NCBI GenBank assembly: GCA_049997955.1
Contig: JAEBDY010000028.1
Coordinates: forward strand, 8,317 to 72,316
DNA length: 64,000 bases
Origin: Umezawaea sp049997955
GTDB lineage: Bacteria; Actinomycetota; Actinomycetes; Mycobacteriales; Pseudonocardiaceae
Direction: 5' to 3'
The position numbers and the translations under genes are program-made. Position 1 is the first letter of the stretch, and every line of letters starts with the position of its first letter. Shown in pieces: positions 41,532 to 50,308 of the stretch. The notes below the pieces were generated by a model. That model was not told the origin of the DNA. It saw only the letters and a program-made list of their open reading frames with translations, and made no database searches.

Positions 41532-42113
41532 ATGCAAAGATGGCCAGTTCTTTCTTTTTCTGACCCTGGTCAGCAAAGGTCCACTAAGCGGAGCCAAGCT
41601 ACCACGCAACCCAAGGTCGATTTTGAGACTTTCTTCAAAAAGGATTATCGTCGCATTATTGCATTCTTGATATGCTATGGACTTACTCGCGAAAAAGCTG
41701 AAGATTACGCCATGGACGCCATGGTGATAGCTTTCAGTAAATGGGATCAAATTGAAAACCCTGCCCCATGGCTAATAGCAACTGCAAAAAACTTGGCAAT
41801 AAAGGGCGGTCGACGTACTGCGCGAGATGCGATTGAATGGGCCAAACTTAACCGAGAATCCCCCAAGGCAGACGGCACTGAGAAGTATAGGGGGGTCGAA
41901 CATAATGAAGAGCTAAGGGAACTTCTGGCGCCATTGAAAAAACAACAGCGATCGGTCATAGCGCTTCATTTTATAGGATACAAGAACACTGAGATAAGTG
42001 AAGCATTGAACATGACCGAAAATACGGTTAGATCGAATCTCCGACATGCGAAAAAGGCCCTGAAGAAAATTGCAGAAGACCGCATCGAAGGGGGACTCGG
42101 AGATGGACGATAA
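41532..42113 (+). CDS. ECF-type RNA polymerase sigma factor
   Basis: 193 residues from ATG 41532 (GAGGA upstream). Region 2 is DFETFFKKDYRRIIAFLICY ... DYAMDAMVIAFSKWDQIENP and PAPWLIATAKNLA. Region 4 is LLAPLKKQQRSVIALHFIGY KNTEISEALNMTENTVRSNL (split) with the HTH. It lacks region 3, as ECF sigmas do. Codon use is much AT-richer than the surroundings, implying foreign origin together with the next gene. The next gene starts inside its last codons, the usual arrangement for a cognate anti-sigma factor. The regulon is unknown; its own promoter is the usual target. Confidence 0.82.
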   Translation: MQRWPVLSFSDPGQQRSTKRSQATTQPKVDFETFFKKDYRRIIAFLICYGLTREKAEDYAMDAMVIAFSKWDQIENPAPWLIATAKNLAIKGGRRTARDAIEWAKLNRESPKADGTEKYRGVEHNEELRELLAPLKKQQRSVIALHFIGYKNTEISEALNMTENTVRSNLRHAKKALKKIAEDRIEGGLGDGR

Positions 42114-42954
42114 AAACTTTGATCAATGGCTTGAATCAAAATACAGCCGCTTGAATGAAAGCTTGAATTATGCAATCGATGTTGACGAGAGGCTCCAGCA
42201 AGTACTTAAAGTTGCCAGCCTGCGCCAGGCGCTCGAATTCGATAGCCGTCATCGAAATTTTCTAATTAAGACTAAAGTGAACCCAGGAGCACGTAAACTA
42301 CTTGCACGCACGCGAACACTTAGCCTTGTCGCCGCTCTTGTGGCTACATTTCTAATCCCGACGATTTCCAAATTAGGCCCACATAGTGAAGCAAGAACCG
42401 AAAATACTCTTCACCGACACAGTTGGAACAATTACTTCATCGACTTCAGCAGAACATGCGCTAACCCTTCCCTTGATCCCACATGTCTCGCACAAGCAAA
42501 AAGTGCCCTTCAGCTCGCTGAACAAGATTCCAATAACGATACTACATTGCAAACTCGCCTCAGAGAGCATTCGAGCTCTAAAAATGACCCCATAGGAAAA
42601 GGACCTTGGCCATTCGTAGTGCTAGGCACTGAAAATGATGGCCTGTACGCGCGCCCAGTTCAATCCACCGAAGGACCCAAATCCGCCGATGGCCCCGAAG
42701 TGGGAATCGCTCTGAATCATAGCATCGTGTGGGCCGAATGCTACTTGCAAAATGACTACTACCCGGCCGGACTTGATCGACGAAAAAATGTCATATCCAT
42801 ATGGTTGAAGATTCACTGGAAAAATCAAATATTTCCGAAGTCTCAAGGAATTTCCGACCCCGCCGAGCCCCAAGAGGCCTGGATGTACAGGGGCTACCTG
42901 GAACCCCTGCAGCAAAACGGCAGAATTGCCAATTGTAAATACTCGGAAAACTAG
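42103..42954 (+). CDS. Putative membrane anti-sigma/partner protein of the ECF factor
   Basis: 283 residues from ATG 42103, which overlaps the sigma gene by 11 bp and has GGGGGA upstream. A cytosolic head of about 80 residues (DDKNFDQWLESKYSRLNESL) precedes a single TM helix LSLVAALVATFLIPTISKLG (about 76-95 counted from this start). The ~185-residue outer domain has FIDFSRTCANPSLDPTCLAQ and SIVWAECYLQNDY with four or five cysteines that may form disulfides. No known anti-sigma motif (for example HxxxCxxC) is seen, so the role is inferred from gene order and topology: inside-binding head, one TM, outer sensor. AT-rich like its partner. Confidence 0.6.
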   Translation: MDDKNFDQWLESKYSRLNESLNYAIDVDERLQQVLKVASLRQALEFDSRHRNFLIKTKVNPGARKLLARTRTLSLVAALVATFLIPTISKLGPHSEARTENTLHRHSWNNYFIDFSRTCANPSLDPTCLAQAKSALQLAEQDSNNDTTLQTRLREHSSSKNDPIGKGPWPFVVLGTENDGLYARPVQSTEGPKSADGPEVGIALNHSIVWAECYLQNDYYPAGLDRRKNVISIWLKIHWKNQIFPKSQGISDPAEPQEAWMYRGYLEPLQQNGRIANCKYSEN

Positions 42955-43452
42955 CACTGGAGCGTAGTCCTCGAATTCCAGGAGTTCGCCGATAATTCAG
43001 ATAAACCAAGCCGAGAAACCTGAGCGAGGTGATTATTTTTTCCTACCAACCTCGCAAGATCACCTGCCCCAGCGGCGAAATAAGAGCGCTACGTCACACA
43101 CTTCCACGAAACATTTACAGCACGTATAAGCAGCTTCCAAATTTAATCCCAGCTCCGTCTGCGATACTCGCGGGCTAGTCGAAGCCTTAGACACAAGCTG
43201 CCCTAAGCGGTGGTGACTGAGGACAGAAGGGGGCCAACGAAGCTAAGAGGAGCCAAATATCGGCCTTGGACTGAGTTTGTCACCGTAAACTTCTATCGCG
43301 TGTCCTGCGGTGGCATTACGGGCCCTCGCAGGATGAAATACGAAGTCGGACAGTATCAACCTAATCATCATTGTATTGATGCCGCTCTGGGTGGCTAGCA
43401 CTGACACCACGCGGTACCAGCATCAGGTGGAATCACCCATCGGAGGTCTGTC
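42955..43452. other. Gap of about 500 bp, no gene supported
   Basis: Mixed AT-rich sequence. A 62-codon plus-strand frame at 43210-43398 has no family signal and no good ribosome site. The promoter of the peptide/ThiF operon should lie in its right part. Confidence 0.5.
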
Positions 43453-43617
43453 ATGTTCCAGGCCATTACAAGCTCAACTGAGTTTGTAGACCAGAGACCC
43501 CACTTGACCGGCGGCATTTCAAAATCCGCCGACTTCCGGTTTGCAGATATCCCGATATTCCGACTCGAACCCGCACCGTGGGAGGCGACTCTTTGTCACG
43601 ATTCAGTGGAAAGTTGA
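43453..43617 (+). CDS. Candidate RiPP precursor peptide (54 aa)
   Basis: ATG 43453 is preceded by GGAGG 7 nt upstream; stop TGA 43615-43617. The 54-residue product starts MFQAITSSTEFVDQRPHLTG, continues SKSADFRFADIPIFRLEP and ends APWEATLCHDSVES. It overlaps the start of the E1-like gene by 25 bp, so the two are translationally coupled. Small genes directly in front of ThiF-like enzymes with a leader-binding domain are often precursor peptides. The C-terminal stretch with W, C, H, D and S could be the core. Precursor status is inference; no homologue is recalled. Confidence 0.55.
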   Translation: MFQAITSSTEFVDQRPHLTGGISKSADFRFADIPIFRLEPAPWEATLCHDSVES

Positions 43618-44729
43618 TATCCGTACCGTTGCTCCATCCACGCATCAAGTCGACGCATCGCCCTGTCCGTCACGGCCTGCAAGAAGTACGTGTCGGCGGT
43701 GTGGTGGAAGGGCTCAGTGACCTCATCGACGACCCGGACGGGTGGGTATGGGAGTTGGTGTGCCTACTCAATGGCACCTGCGGCTTCGATGAGATCGCCG
43801 CCGAGTTGCGCACACGGTTCCCGCGCCGATCGGAGGATGACGTCGCAGCCGCGATCCAACTCCTTTACGCGAGCGGGCACTTGGAGGATGCCGCCGAACC
43901 CGAACCTGTCCGGTTCACTTCGGCAGAACGCGAACTGTACGGCTGCGGCGTCGAGTTGCTCGTGTGGATGGACAGACAGCCGCGTCGTAGCAGGTGGGAG
44001 GCTCAGGTTGCGCTGAAGGATGCGGAGGTCGTGGTCCTGGGTACCGGTGGAGTCGGTGGCATCGCCGCCCTTGCTCTAGCCGCCTCAGGCGTCGGCCGTG
44101 TGCATTGTGTGGATCGCGATGTGGTTGAGTCGTCCAACCTCAACCGCCAACTCATCTATCACACCGAGGACTTGGGCAGGCCGAAGGCGGAAGCCACTGT
44201 AAGGCGGTTGCGAGAGCGCTACCCCAACGTCGTGGTGACCGGAGAGGTCCGCCATCTCGACAGCACTGAGACGGTGCGGGAAGTGGTCGCCAGTTTCGAT
44301 GTGGTCCTCCTCGCCGCAGATCGCCCGGCGGACATCCGCTCCTGGACCAACCGGGTGTGTTACGACACCCGCATGCCTTGGGTGTTCGGCGGATACCATG
44401 GACCGCTATCGAAAGTGGGCTCATACCGTCCGGGAACCGGCCCTTGCTACGACTGCGCTAGGGCTGCTGAGCAGGCACGCCTAACCTCCTTGCCTGCTCG
44501 CACTACTGTCTCCCTCACCGACGTGAGGTTGCCAAATGCGACCTCGGCCGTCACAGCCGGGCAGACCGGCCTTCACGCTGCGGAAGCGGTGATCAGCCTG
44601 CTCACCGGTGTGCCAGCTCTCCCAGTCAATCGGATCAGCGATTTCAACTTTGTGAGCCGCCGGTACGACCTCAACACCGGGCCGACAACACCCCACCCGG
44701 ACTGCTCCACCTGTGGCGATGTGCGCTGA
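43593..44729 (+). CDS. ThiF/E1-like adenylyltransferase with RRE-like N-terminus
   Basis: 378 residues from TTG 43593, with GGGAGG 7 nt upstream. The N-terminal ~95 residues (LLHPRIKSTHRPVRHGLQEV, VWELVCLLNGTCGFDEIAAE) resemble the winged-helix RiPP recognition element found in leader-binding E1-like proteins. The E1 domain shows the nucleotide loop VLGTGGVGGIAALALA, DRDVVESSNLNRQLIYH (Asp, Asn, Arg-finger), LAADRPADIRSW and two zinc pairs, CYDC near residue 285 and CSTC at the end. E1 enzymes adenylate a peptide or carboxylate C-terminus, as MccB does. Product chemistry is unknown. The precursor gene overlaps its start. No transporter is seen next door. Confidence 0.82.
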   Translation: MSRFSGKLISVPLLHPRIKSTHRPVRHGLQEVRVGGVVEGLSDLIDDPDGWVWELVCLLNGTCGFDEIAAELRTRFPRRSEDDVAAAIQLLYASGHLEDAAEPEPVRFTSAERELYGCGVELLVWMDRQPRRSRWEAQVALKDAEVVVLGTGGVGGIAALALAASGVGRVHCVDRDVVESSNLNRQLIYHTEDLGRPKAEATVRRLRERYPNVVVTGEVRHLDSTETVREVVASFDVVLLAADRPADIRSWTNRVCYDTRMPWVFGGYHGPLSKVGSYRPGTGPCYDCARAAEQARLTSLPARTTVSLTDVRLPNATSAVTAGQTGLHAAEAVISLLTGVPALPVNRISDFNFVSRRYDLNTGPTTPHPDCSTCGDVR

Positions 44730-45192
44730 CCACGGCGATACAGGACTAGGCCACGACGTGCGGTCGGAGCTCTTCTTCCTTTGAACGGGGTCGGCGGTGC
44801 ACCGCATCGGTGTCGCGGAGCAGTTGGCTTGGACGGCCACCCTGTCCGAGTGTGGATCGGGTGGCCGCCCGTATGCGGCGTGGTGGTGTCGGCCGCCATC
44901 ACCAGGTTTGAGTGGCAACTTCACAACGAGCGCGATGGTCAGGTTTCACCGATGTTTCCTTACCTGCAACCAATCGTGAGGTCGGGTTCCCCTGCTCATG
45001 TAGAGGGAAGCGCCGATCATCACGCTTAACTCATCTTGCCCACGATCGGGCCGTCACGGACGAAGATCGGGTTCAGATCGACCTGTATTCGGGGGTACAT
45101 GCCCGCGAGAAAGGTGCAGGATTTCCAGTGGGTCGTCGCCCTGCGACTATCGAGCAACCCTGACTCGGCCAGGAGAGACGCCCCGTGCAGGC
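44730..45192. other. Gap after ThiF gene, no gene supported
   Basis: About 460 bp. No frame on either strand has recognisable family sequence. It separates the intact ThiF gene from a broken second copy, so it may contain decayed remains of a second small peptide gene, but none is clear. Confidence 0.45.
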
Positions 45193-45484
45193 GACTACCC
45201 CGGACCGCTGGCCAAAGTCGCCGCGTATCGACCAGGAACCGGTTCCTGCCATGACTGCGGCCACGCCGCCGAGCGGGAGCGCTTAACAGTGTTGTCTCGT
45301 CGGACCGAACGGACTTCCGGCGCCAACCCGCGCAACCGCAGGCCTCCTCCGCCATCACCGCAGGACTGACCGGCATCTTGGCCGCAGAAGCCGTGATCTC
45401 CCTGCTCGCCGGTACCCCGGACCTGCCGGACAACCGGATCAGCGACTCAACTTCGTGTCCCGCCAGTACGACCTCAACACCGGG
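45193..45484 (+). pseudogene. Second ThiF-like gene, 3' fragment
   Basis: Residues YPGPLAKVAAYRPGTGSCHD CG match YHGPLSKVGSYRPGTGPCYDCA of the intact gene. After a frameshift, AITAGLTGILAAEAVISLLA and then, after another, NFVSRQYDLNTG match the end. The last zinc pair is lost where IS copy C begins at 45493. It is a diverged paralogue or a second allele rather than a recent duplicate. Confidence 0.75.
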
Positions 45485-45492
45485 CTCGAGGC

Positions 45493-46734
45493 TGTGCTTG
45501 CCGAAAGCTCCGTCCGTGCTGGTCAGGCGGCGTGGTGGTACTCGTTGAGGATGCCGCCCAGTCGTTGTCGTCGGTGGACGTTCAAGTCGCTGATCTTGGC
45601 TTGGTCGGTGAGCAATGGTGGCAGCGGGTGTAGTGGTCGTGTGTTGGCGATGCCCTGGTGGGGTCGGTGGGTGTTGTAGAACTGTTCGTACTCACGTAGG
45701 GCGTGCGACAGATGTCGTTGGTTCCAGATGAGCGTGCGGTCGAGGAGTTCGCTGCGGCAGCTCTGGATCCACCGTTCCATGATCGCGTTCATCCGCGGGA
45801 TGCGGACGCCACTGAGGACAGTCTGGATGCCTGCATCGGCGAAAACGGCATCGAACAGGGCGGGGAACTTTCCGTCCCGGTCGCGGATCAGGAACCGCAC
45901 GGAGCTGCCCGCGTCCTCGAGGTCCATCACGAGGTTCTTCGCTGCTTGGGTGACCCAGGCCGCGGTCGGGTGCGCGATGGCGCCCAGGACGCGGATTCGG
46001 CGGCTGGTGTGTTCGATGACCGCGAGTACGTACAGGTGGGCGCCGCTCAAGGTCGGTACGTCGAAGAAGTCGCAGGCCAGTAGGGCCTGGGCCTGTGAGC
46101 GGAGGAAGTCCGCCCAGGTGGTGGAAGTGCGATCGGATGCCGGGTCGATTCCGGCGTCCTTGAGGATCTGCCACACCGTGGACGCGACGACTGTGATGCC
46201 GAGTACGAGTAGTTCGCCGTGGATGCGGTAGTAGCCCCAGGTGGGGTTTTCCCGTGCCAGGCGGAGCACCAGGAGCCGCATTGACCGTAGTGTCCGCGGT
46301 CGGCCGGGGCGTTTGAGGCGAGACTTGGTCGCGTGGCGGCGGGCGAGCAGGTCTCGATGCCAACGCAGCACCGTTTCCGGGCGTACCGGCAGCTGGAGCT
46401 GACGAAGCGTTCTCAGCGGGAGCCCGGTGCAGCAGCGCCGCGAGGAACGCCCGATCGGCGGGGAAGAACCGCAGTCGAGTTGTGCCCATTTGGCGTTGCA
46501 GGACGGTGATCTGGTGCCGTAGCACCAGGATTTCTACGTCCTTGTCTCGGTCGCTTACGGGTCGCAGGCGTAGTAGGGCGAACGCGTTGGTCACGCTGAG
46601 GTAGGCCAACCGAAGCAGCATGACTCTGGTCATCATGCCGTGCTCATCTGCAGCGGCGTGATCACGACTGCATCCGTGGATGGGTCTCGGTGGCCCCGCT
46701 GTCACCTGCGCGGATGAGGTTTTCGGCAGGCACA
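45493..46734 (-). mobile_element. rve-type IS, copy C (1242 bp, transposase frameshifted)
   Basis: Ends are TGTGCTTGCCGAAAGCTCCG at 45493 and, on the complement, TGTGCCTGCCGAAAACCTCA ending at 46734. The transposase is on the minus strand. Its N-terminus (MLLRLAYLSVTNAFALLRLR, ILVLRHQITVLQRQMG) and the DDE part (45523-46371: LACDFFDVPTL, FLIRDRDGKF, RMNAIMERW) are in different frames because of one inserted C near 46423 relative to copies A and D. It therefore is not expected to be active. It has landed between the ThiF fragment and a PP-loop protein fragment. Confidence 0.85.
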
Positions 46735-46870
46735 GGGTCGAGTTTGACCGCGCCATCCGCCACGGCTTCTCGCGCACCTTCACCCAAGGACAAGAGTTGC
46801 GGGGCAATACTTCCTGTACCGCTCTTGCACACCGCTGGACCAAGTCGACCTTGACGTGTCCCCGAAGTCG
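46735..46870 (+). pseudogene. PP-loop protein internal fragment
   Basis: Immediately after the IS end, EFDRAIRHGFSRTFTQGQEL matches EFDRAIRHGYPRATTQGQEL of the gene at 55588-57003. Nucleotide similarity continues past a frameshift through CTGGACCAAGTCGACCTTGA and ends near 46870. It is the third partial or full copy of this locus in the window. Confidence 0.75.
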
Positions 46871-46930
46871 AGGGCGCAGCAACGCTCACCTGCTTCAAAC
46901 GGCTCGCCTGCACCCCTGCGTGAGACCGCT

Positions 46931-49900
46931 TCAGCCGTCAAGGTGGGGGTCGACGAGTTTCTCCGCCAGGGTGTCGAAATACGGCTCGGCCGACCAAGCT
47001 CGACGATCACCAATGACGTACAGGCGTCGTTTTGCGCGGCTGACGGCCACATTGAGGAGATTGGGCTTGCTTGCGGCCCACCGGCGGGCGGCGGGTTTGG
47101 CAGGATTGCCGCCGAGCACGAGCACGACCACGTCCGCCTGCTTGCCCTGCGCGGTGTGGACGGTGCCAGCCACCAGGCCGGGGCAGCGTTCTTTCCTCTC
47201 GCGGATTTGGCTCGCGATGTCCCGGAACGGGGCGATCACCATCACCTGCGACATATCGAAATCGAGGTCTGCCAAGTCACTGAGCACCCGGTCAAGTTCA
47301 ACTCCCTCCATGGGAATCCAGTGGCCGTGCGCCCTGTCGCTGACGACGTCGATCCACTGCGACGGCAGGAGATCCGGGTTGGCCTCAGCGAATTGCTCGC
47401 CTGCGATCATCCCGGTGCCATTGATCATCAGATCGTCGTAGGCGACCGCGTTGACGATGTCGAACATGGGTTGGTCACAGCGGCGGTGCACGGTCAATGG
47501 GACGCCCACCCAGGTCTTGCCGTCCTCGTCGGGCAGGCTCGTGCCCAGCGAGGTGAGGCGATCGGCGAGGCGCTGGACGGAGGTCCGGCTGGGCGACCAC
47601 TGCTCGTCGATGCCCAGTTCGTTGCGAATGGCTTGCTCGGCCCGGAACGGCAGGGTGGTGATCGGCTCCAGTTGAAGCGGGTCACCGACGACAACGGCCC
47701 GTTTAGTCCGCCACAGCGCGCCGACGGCGTTCTGGGGTGTTGCCTGACCTGCCTCGTCAATGAGCAGCCAGCCGAGCGACTCCCTCCCGAGGTGGCCGAA
47801 CAGCCGCGCGTAGGATGCGAACGTCGTCGATACCACCGGTACCACGAAAAACAGGGTTTGCCACGCGGCGAGTGCGGCTCCGACTGGGAGATCGCGCGGT
47901 ACCTCGCCGCTCACCAGGTCCATAGCGGCTTGCAGGTTGCTGTGCATTTGCTTGGCAGCGTGTGCCAGGAAGGCCTTATGTAGGTCCATCGCCGCGAGGA
48001 GTAGTTCACTGCGGGCGAGATTCCACTCCTGATCCGTCCACAGCGCAGCGAGTTCTCGTCGTTCGCGGTCGTTCCACCACGAAGCGTCCGGGTAGTACTT
48101 CCCGAGCGTCGAGGTCGCGCAGGCGAGCTGTTCGTCAAGCGCTGCCTTTTCCGCCTCGCGGGCGATCAGCGTGCGCTCGTGTTCGGCTTTCCTGCGCAGA
48201 GCCTCGTCGAACTCGTGCTTGGCGAGGGTCACCTTCTGGCGCGTCGTGACGAGGGCTTCGGGTGTCGACAGCGGTGGCGGCGGGATGGAAGTGTCTCGAA
48301 CGCCGCGAGCGGCGGCCAGCCGTTGTCGGGCGTCGTTCACTCGAGCGGACCACTTGACGTTCTCCTCCGCCCAGAGCCTGGCTTCTGCACCGCACGTCAG
48401 CAGGATGTCCTTCAGCGTGGGCCGGTGGGTCTGGTGCCAGTTGTAACCCCCCTCCTGCCATGCCAGCATCTGTTCCCAGTGTCGCACCGAGTTGGCCAAG
48501 GCGGCGCGCTGCACCTGGGCGAGCCGTTCGTGCTCAGCCCGACGGGCTTCGGCCTCGGTGACGGCTTCGGCATGTCGTGCGCGTTCAGCGTTGATGGCAG
48601 CTGTTCGACGTTCACTGGCCCGTTCGATCGCGGCTTCGGCATCGAGCACGGAACGTCGCAGCGCGGTGACTTCATCATCGATCCGCGCCCGGCGTTCGAC
48701 GGCTTGGTAGACCTCGGCTCGAGCAGCTCTGACGGTCGCTTCGCGCCGCTCGGCGACGCGGAAGTCGTCGACGGCCGCAGACCAAGGGCGGTCGGGTGGT
48801 TGCTGCTCATAGCTTTTCAGCACATGGCGCAGGCCGAACCACGGCTCGTTGTCGGACTTGCCAGGCGAGTGGTACCAAAAGGTATTGACGAACCTACTCC
48901 GGTTGGTCTTGTTGCCCAACCTGGCAGCCACGAGCGCCCATGCCTGAATGTCTTTCGGTGGTTTCGCGTTGGTGTTCGGATCCGGCGCGAGCAGCGCGGT
49001 TGCGATCTCGGGGAAGTAGTCGATAGCCACCGCTCGCTTCCGCCAGGAATTGTCGATCGCGCTCGCAGCGGGGATCTCGTCCGTCACGTTCTGCACCGCG
49101 CCGTTGTTCGCCGAGGCAACGACCATCTCGAAGCCGGTGAGATCACCGCGCCACACGTTGACGATCCTGGTGTGCTTCCCGGTCTTCCACCGCAGATTTC
49201 CAGTGAAGGCCTTGCTTGGTTCTGATAGCCCCGATAATCGACGGGCCCGCTCCACGACTAGCGCGGCGACGAGATCTCGCAGCATCGTGGTCTTACCGGT
49301 TCCCGGCGGGCCGTTCACACCCAGGATGCCCGCATCGGGCATGCGCACAGCGGTGTTCACCGCCAGCTGCTGGTTCAACGCGAGCGGGTGGTCGGTATTG
49401 CTCGGCCAGCGGCCTTCCGGGACAGTGTGCGGCGCGGTTGCCGCCAGCACGGTGTCCATGTCGTCCCGTACGTCGACCCGTCGTGAGGTGGCGATCTGAG
49501 CCTCCGGACGCAGGTAGGCCTCTAGTGCCTTGCCGTAGTTGTTCGCAGCGACCTGCTCGGCTACCACATCGAGGTCACCCATGATGAAGCTGTTGAGGAA
49601 GTCGTGTCCCGACGGTTTATCGGCCGTACGCTTGGCCACTACCCTGCTGCTGATCCGGATATCTGTACACGGCAGTTTCAAACCCGCTGCGGCGATCGCC
49701 GCAGCGACGGCCAGGCACTGGTCTAGATCAGACTTGTTGAGCGCACGAGGTGTCAGGGCGTCGTTCTGGTTCACCGTCACCAGGTCCTGCCATACCTCGC
49801 TGAACGCTTCTGCAGCCTTGGTGAAGCCTGCGAGCCAATCCTGCTTGCTGTTCCGGTTGCGTCGGACCTGCTCGGTGGCCCATGCGCAGCTGGACAGCAC

Positions 49901-50275
49901 CGCGGAACCGATGAGCGCGCGTCCGTCCTCGCCGACTTCGAAAGCGGCCAGGGCGCTTTCGCCCAGCGGACGTTCGTCGAAGCTCTCGCGGTCGTGGGCG
50001 AAGGTGTGCGAGAGGATGTCGAAGATGTTCTCGAGGCGATAGATCCCGAGGTAGACGACATGCTGCCAGGATTGAGTCTCCCGTAGTTTCCGGCTCGCGA
50101 GTTCGTGCTCGGGCTCCCACGGCAGCGGTTCGCCAGGTCGCATGGCAAACACGAGCTTCTCGCGATCCACCTTGTCCACGCCAGGCGGACTGAACATTTC
50201 CATAGTCCGCCAGAACCTGACCACCTCGGCCTGTCCGACATTCGATCCCAAGCTCAAACCCGCTCCGATTGTCAA
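46931..50275 (-). CDS. SF1 (UPF1/DNA2-like) helicase with long coiled-coil insertion
   Basis: 1114 residues if the TTG at 50275 is used; an internal GTG (VVRFWRTMEMFSPPGV) fits family starts better. Motif I is VNGPPGTGKTTMLRDLV (about 320-336). A charged coiled coil (about 510-600, VAERREATVRAARAEVYQAV ...) splits the first RecA domain. Motif II is WLLIDEAGQATPQ, motif III VVVGDPLQLEPI, and motifs V-VI are GTVHTAQGKQADVVVLV and NVAVSRAKRRLYVIGD. The N-terminal 300 residues (MEMFSPPGVDKVDREKLVFA) are typical of a bacterial SF1 family seen in accessory regions. Nucleic-acid-dependent ATPase activity is likely; a defence role is inference. IS copy B sits only 34 bp upstream and probably displaced the native promoter. 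Confidence 0.82.
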   Translation of the reverse strand: MTIGAGLSLGSNVGQAEVVRFWRTMEMFSPPGVDKVDREKLVFAMRPGEPLPWEPEHELASRKLRETQSWQHVVYLGIYRLENIFDILSHTFAHDRESFDERPLGESALAAFEVGEDGRALIGSAVLSSCAWATEQVRRNRNSKQDWLAGFTKAAEAFSEVWQDLVTVNQNDALTPRALNKSDLDQCLAVAAAIAAAGLKLPCTDIRISSRVVAKRTADKPSGHDFLNSFIMGDLDVVAEQVAANNYGKALEAYLRPEAQIATSRRVDVRDDMDTVLAATAPHTVPEGRWPSNTDHPLALNQQLAVNTAVRMPDAGILGVNGPPGTGKTTMLRDLVAALVVERARRLSGLSEPSKAFTGNLRWKTGKHTRIVNVWRGDLTGFEMVVASANNGAVQNVTDEIPAASAIDNSWRKRAVAIDYFPEIATALLAPDPNTNAKPPKDIQAWALVAARLGNKTNRSRFVNTFWYHSPGKSDNEPWFGLRHVLKSYEQQPPDRPWSAAVDDFRVAERREATVRAARAEVYQAVERRARIDDEVTALRRSVLDAEAAIERASERRTAAINAERARHAEAVTEAEARRAEHERLAQVQRAALANSVRHWEQMLAWQEGGYNWHQTHRPTLKDILLTCGAEARLWAEENVKWSARVNDARQRLAAARGVRDTSIPPPPLSTPEALVTTRQKVTLAKHEFDEALRRKAEHERTLIAREAEKAALDEQLACATSTLGKYYPDASWWNDRERRELAALWTDQEWNLARSELLLAAMDLHKAFLAHAAKQMHSNLQAAMDLVSGEVPRDLPVGAALAAWQTLFFVVPVVSTTFASYARLFGHLGRESLGWLLIDEAGQATPQNAVGALWRTKRAVVVGDPLQLEPITTLPFRAEQAIRNELGIDEQWSPSRTSVQRLADRLTSLGTSLPDEDGKTWVGVPLTVHRRCDQPMFDIVNAVAYDDLMINGTGMIAGEQFAEANPDLLPSQWIDVVSDRAHGHWIPMEGVELDRVLSDLADLDFDMSQVMVIAPFRDIASQIRERKERCPGLVAGTVHTAQGKQADVVVLVLGGNPAKPAARRWAASKPNLLNVAVSRAKRRLYVIGDRRAWSAEPYFDTLAEKLVDPHLDG

Positions 50276-50308
50276 CTAAATGCTCCCCAGTTGGCACGAA
50301 TCATAACG

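Noticed and set aside
43210..43398. 62-codon plus-strand frame before the peptide gene
   Set aside because: No ribosome site, no hydrophobic or motif pattern and no family signal.
44481..44924. Minus-strand frame opposite the end of the ThiF gene
   Set aside because: Half lies antisense to ThiF and the remainder has no motif or ribosome site.
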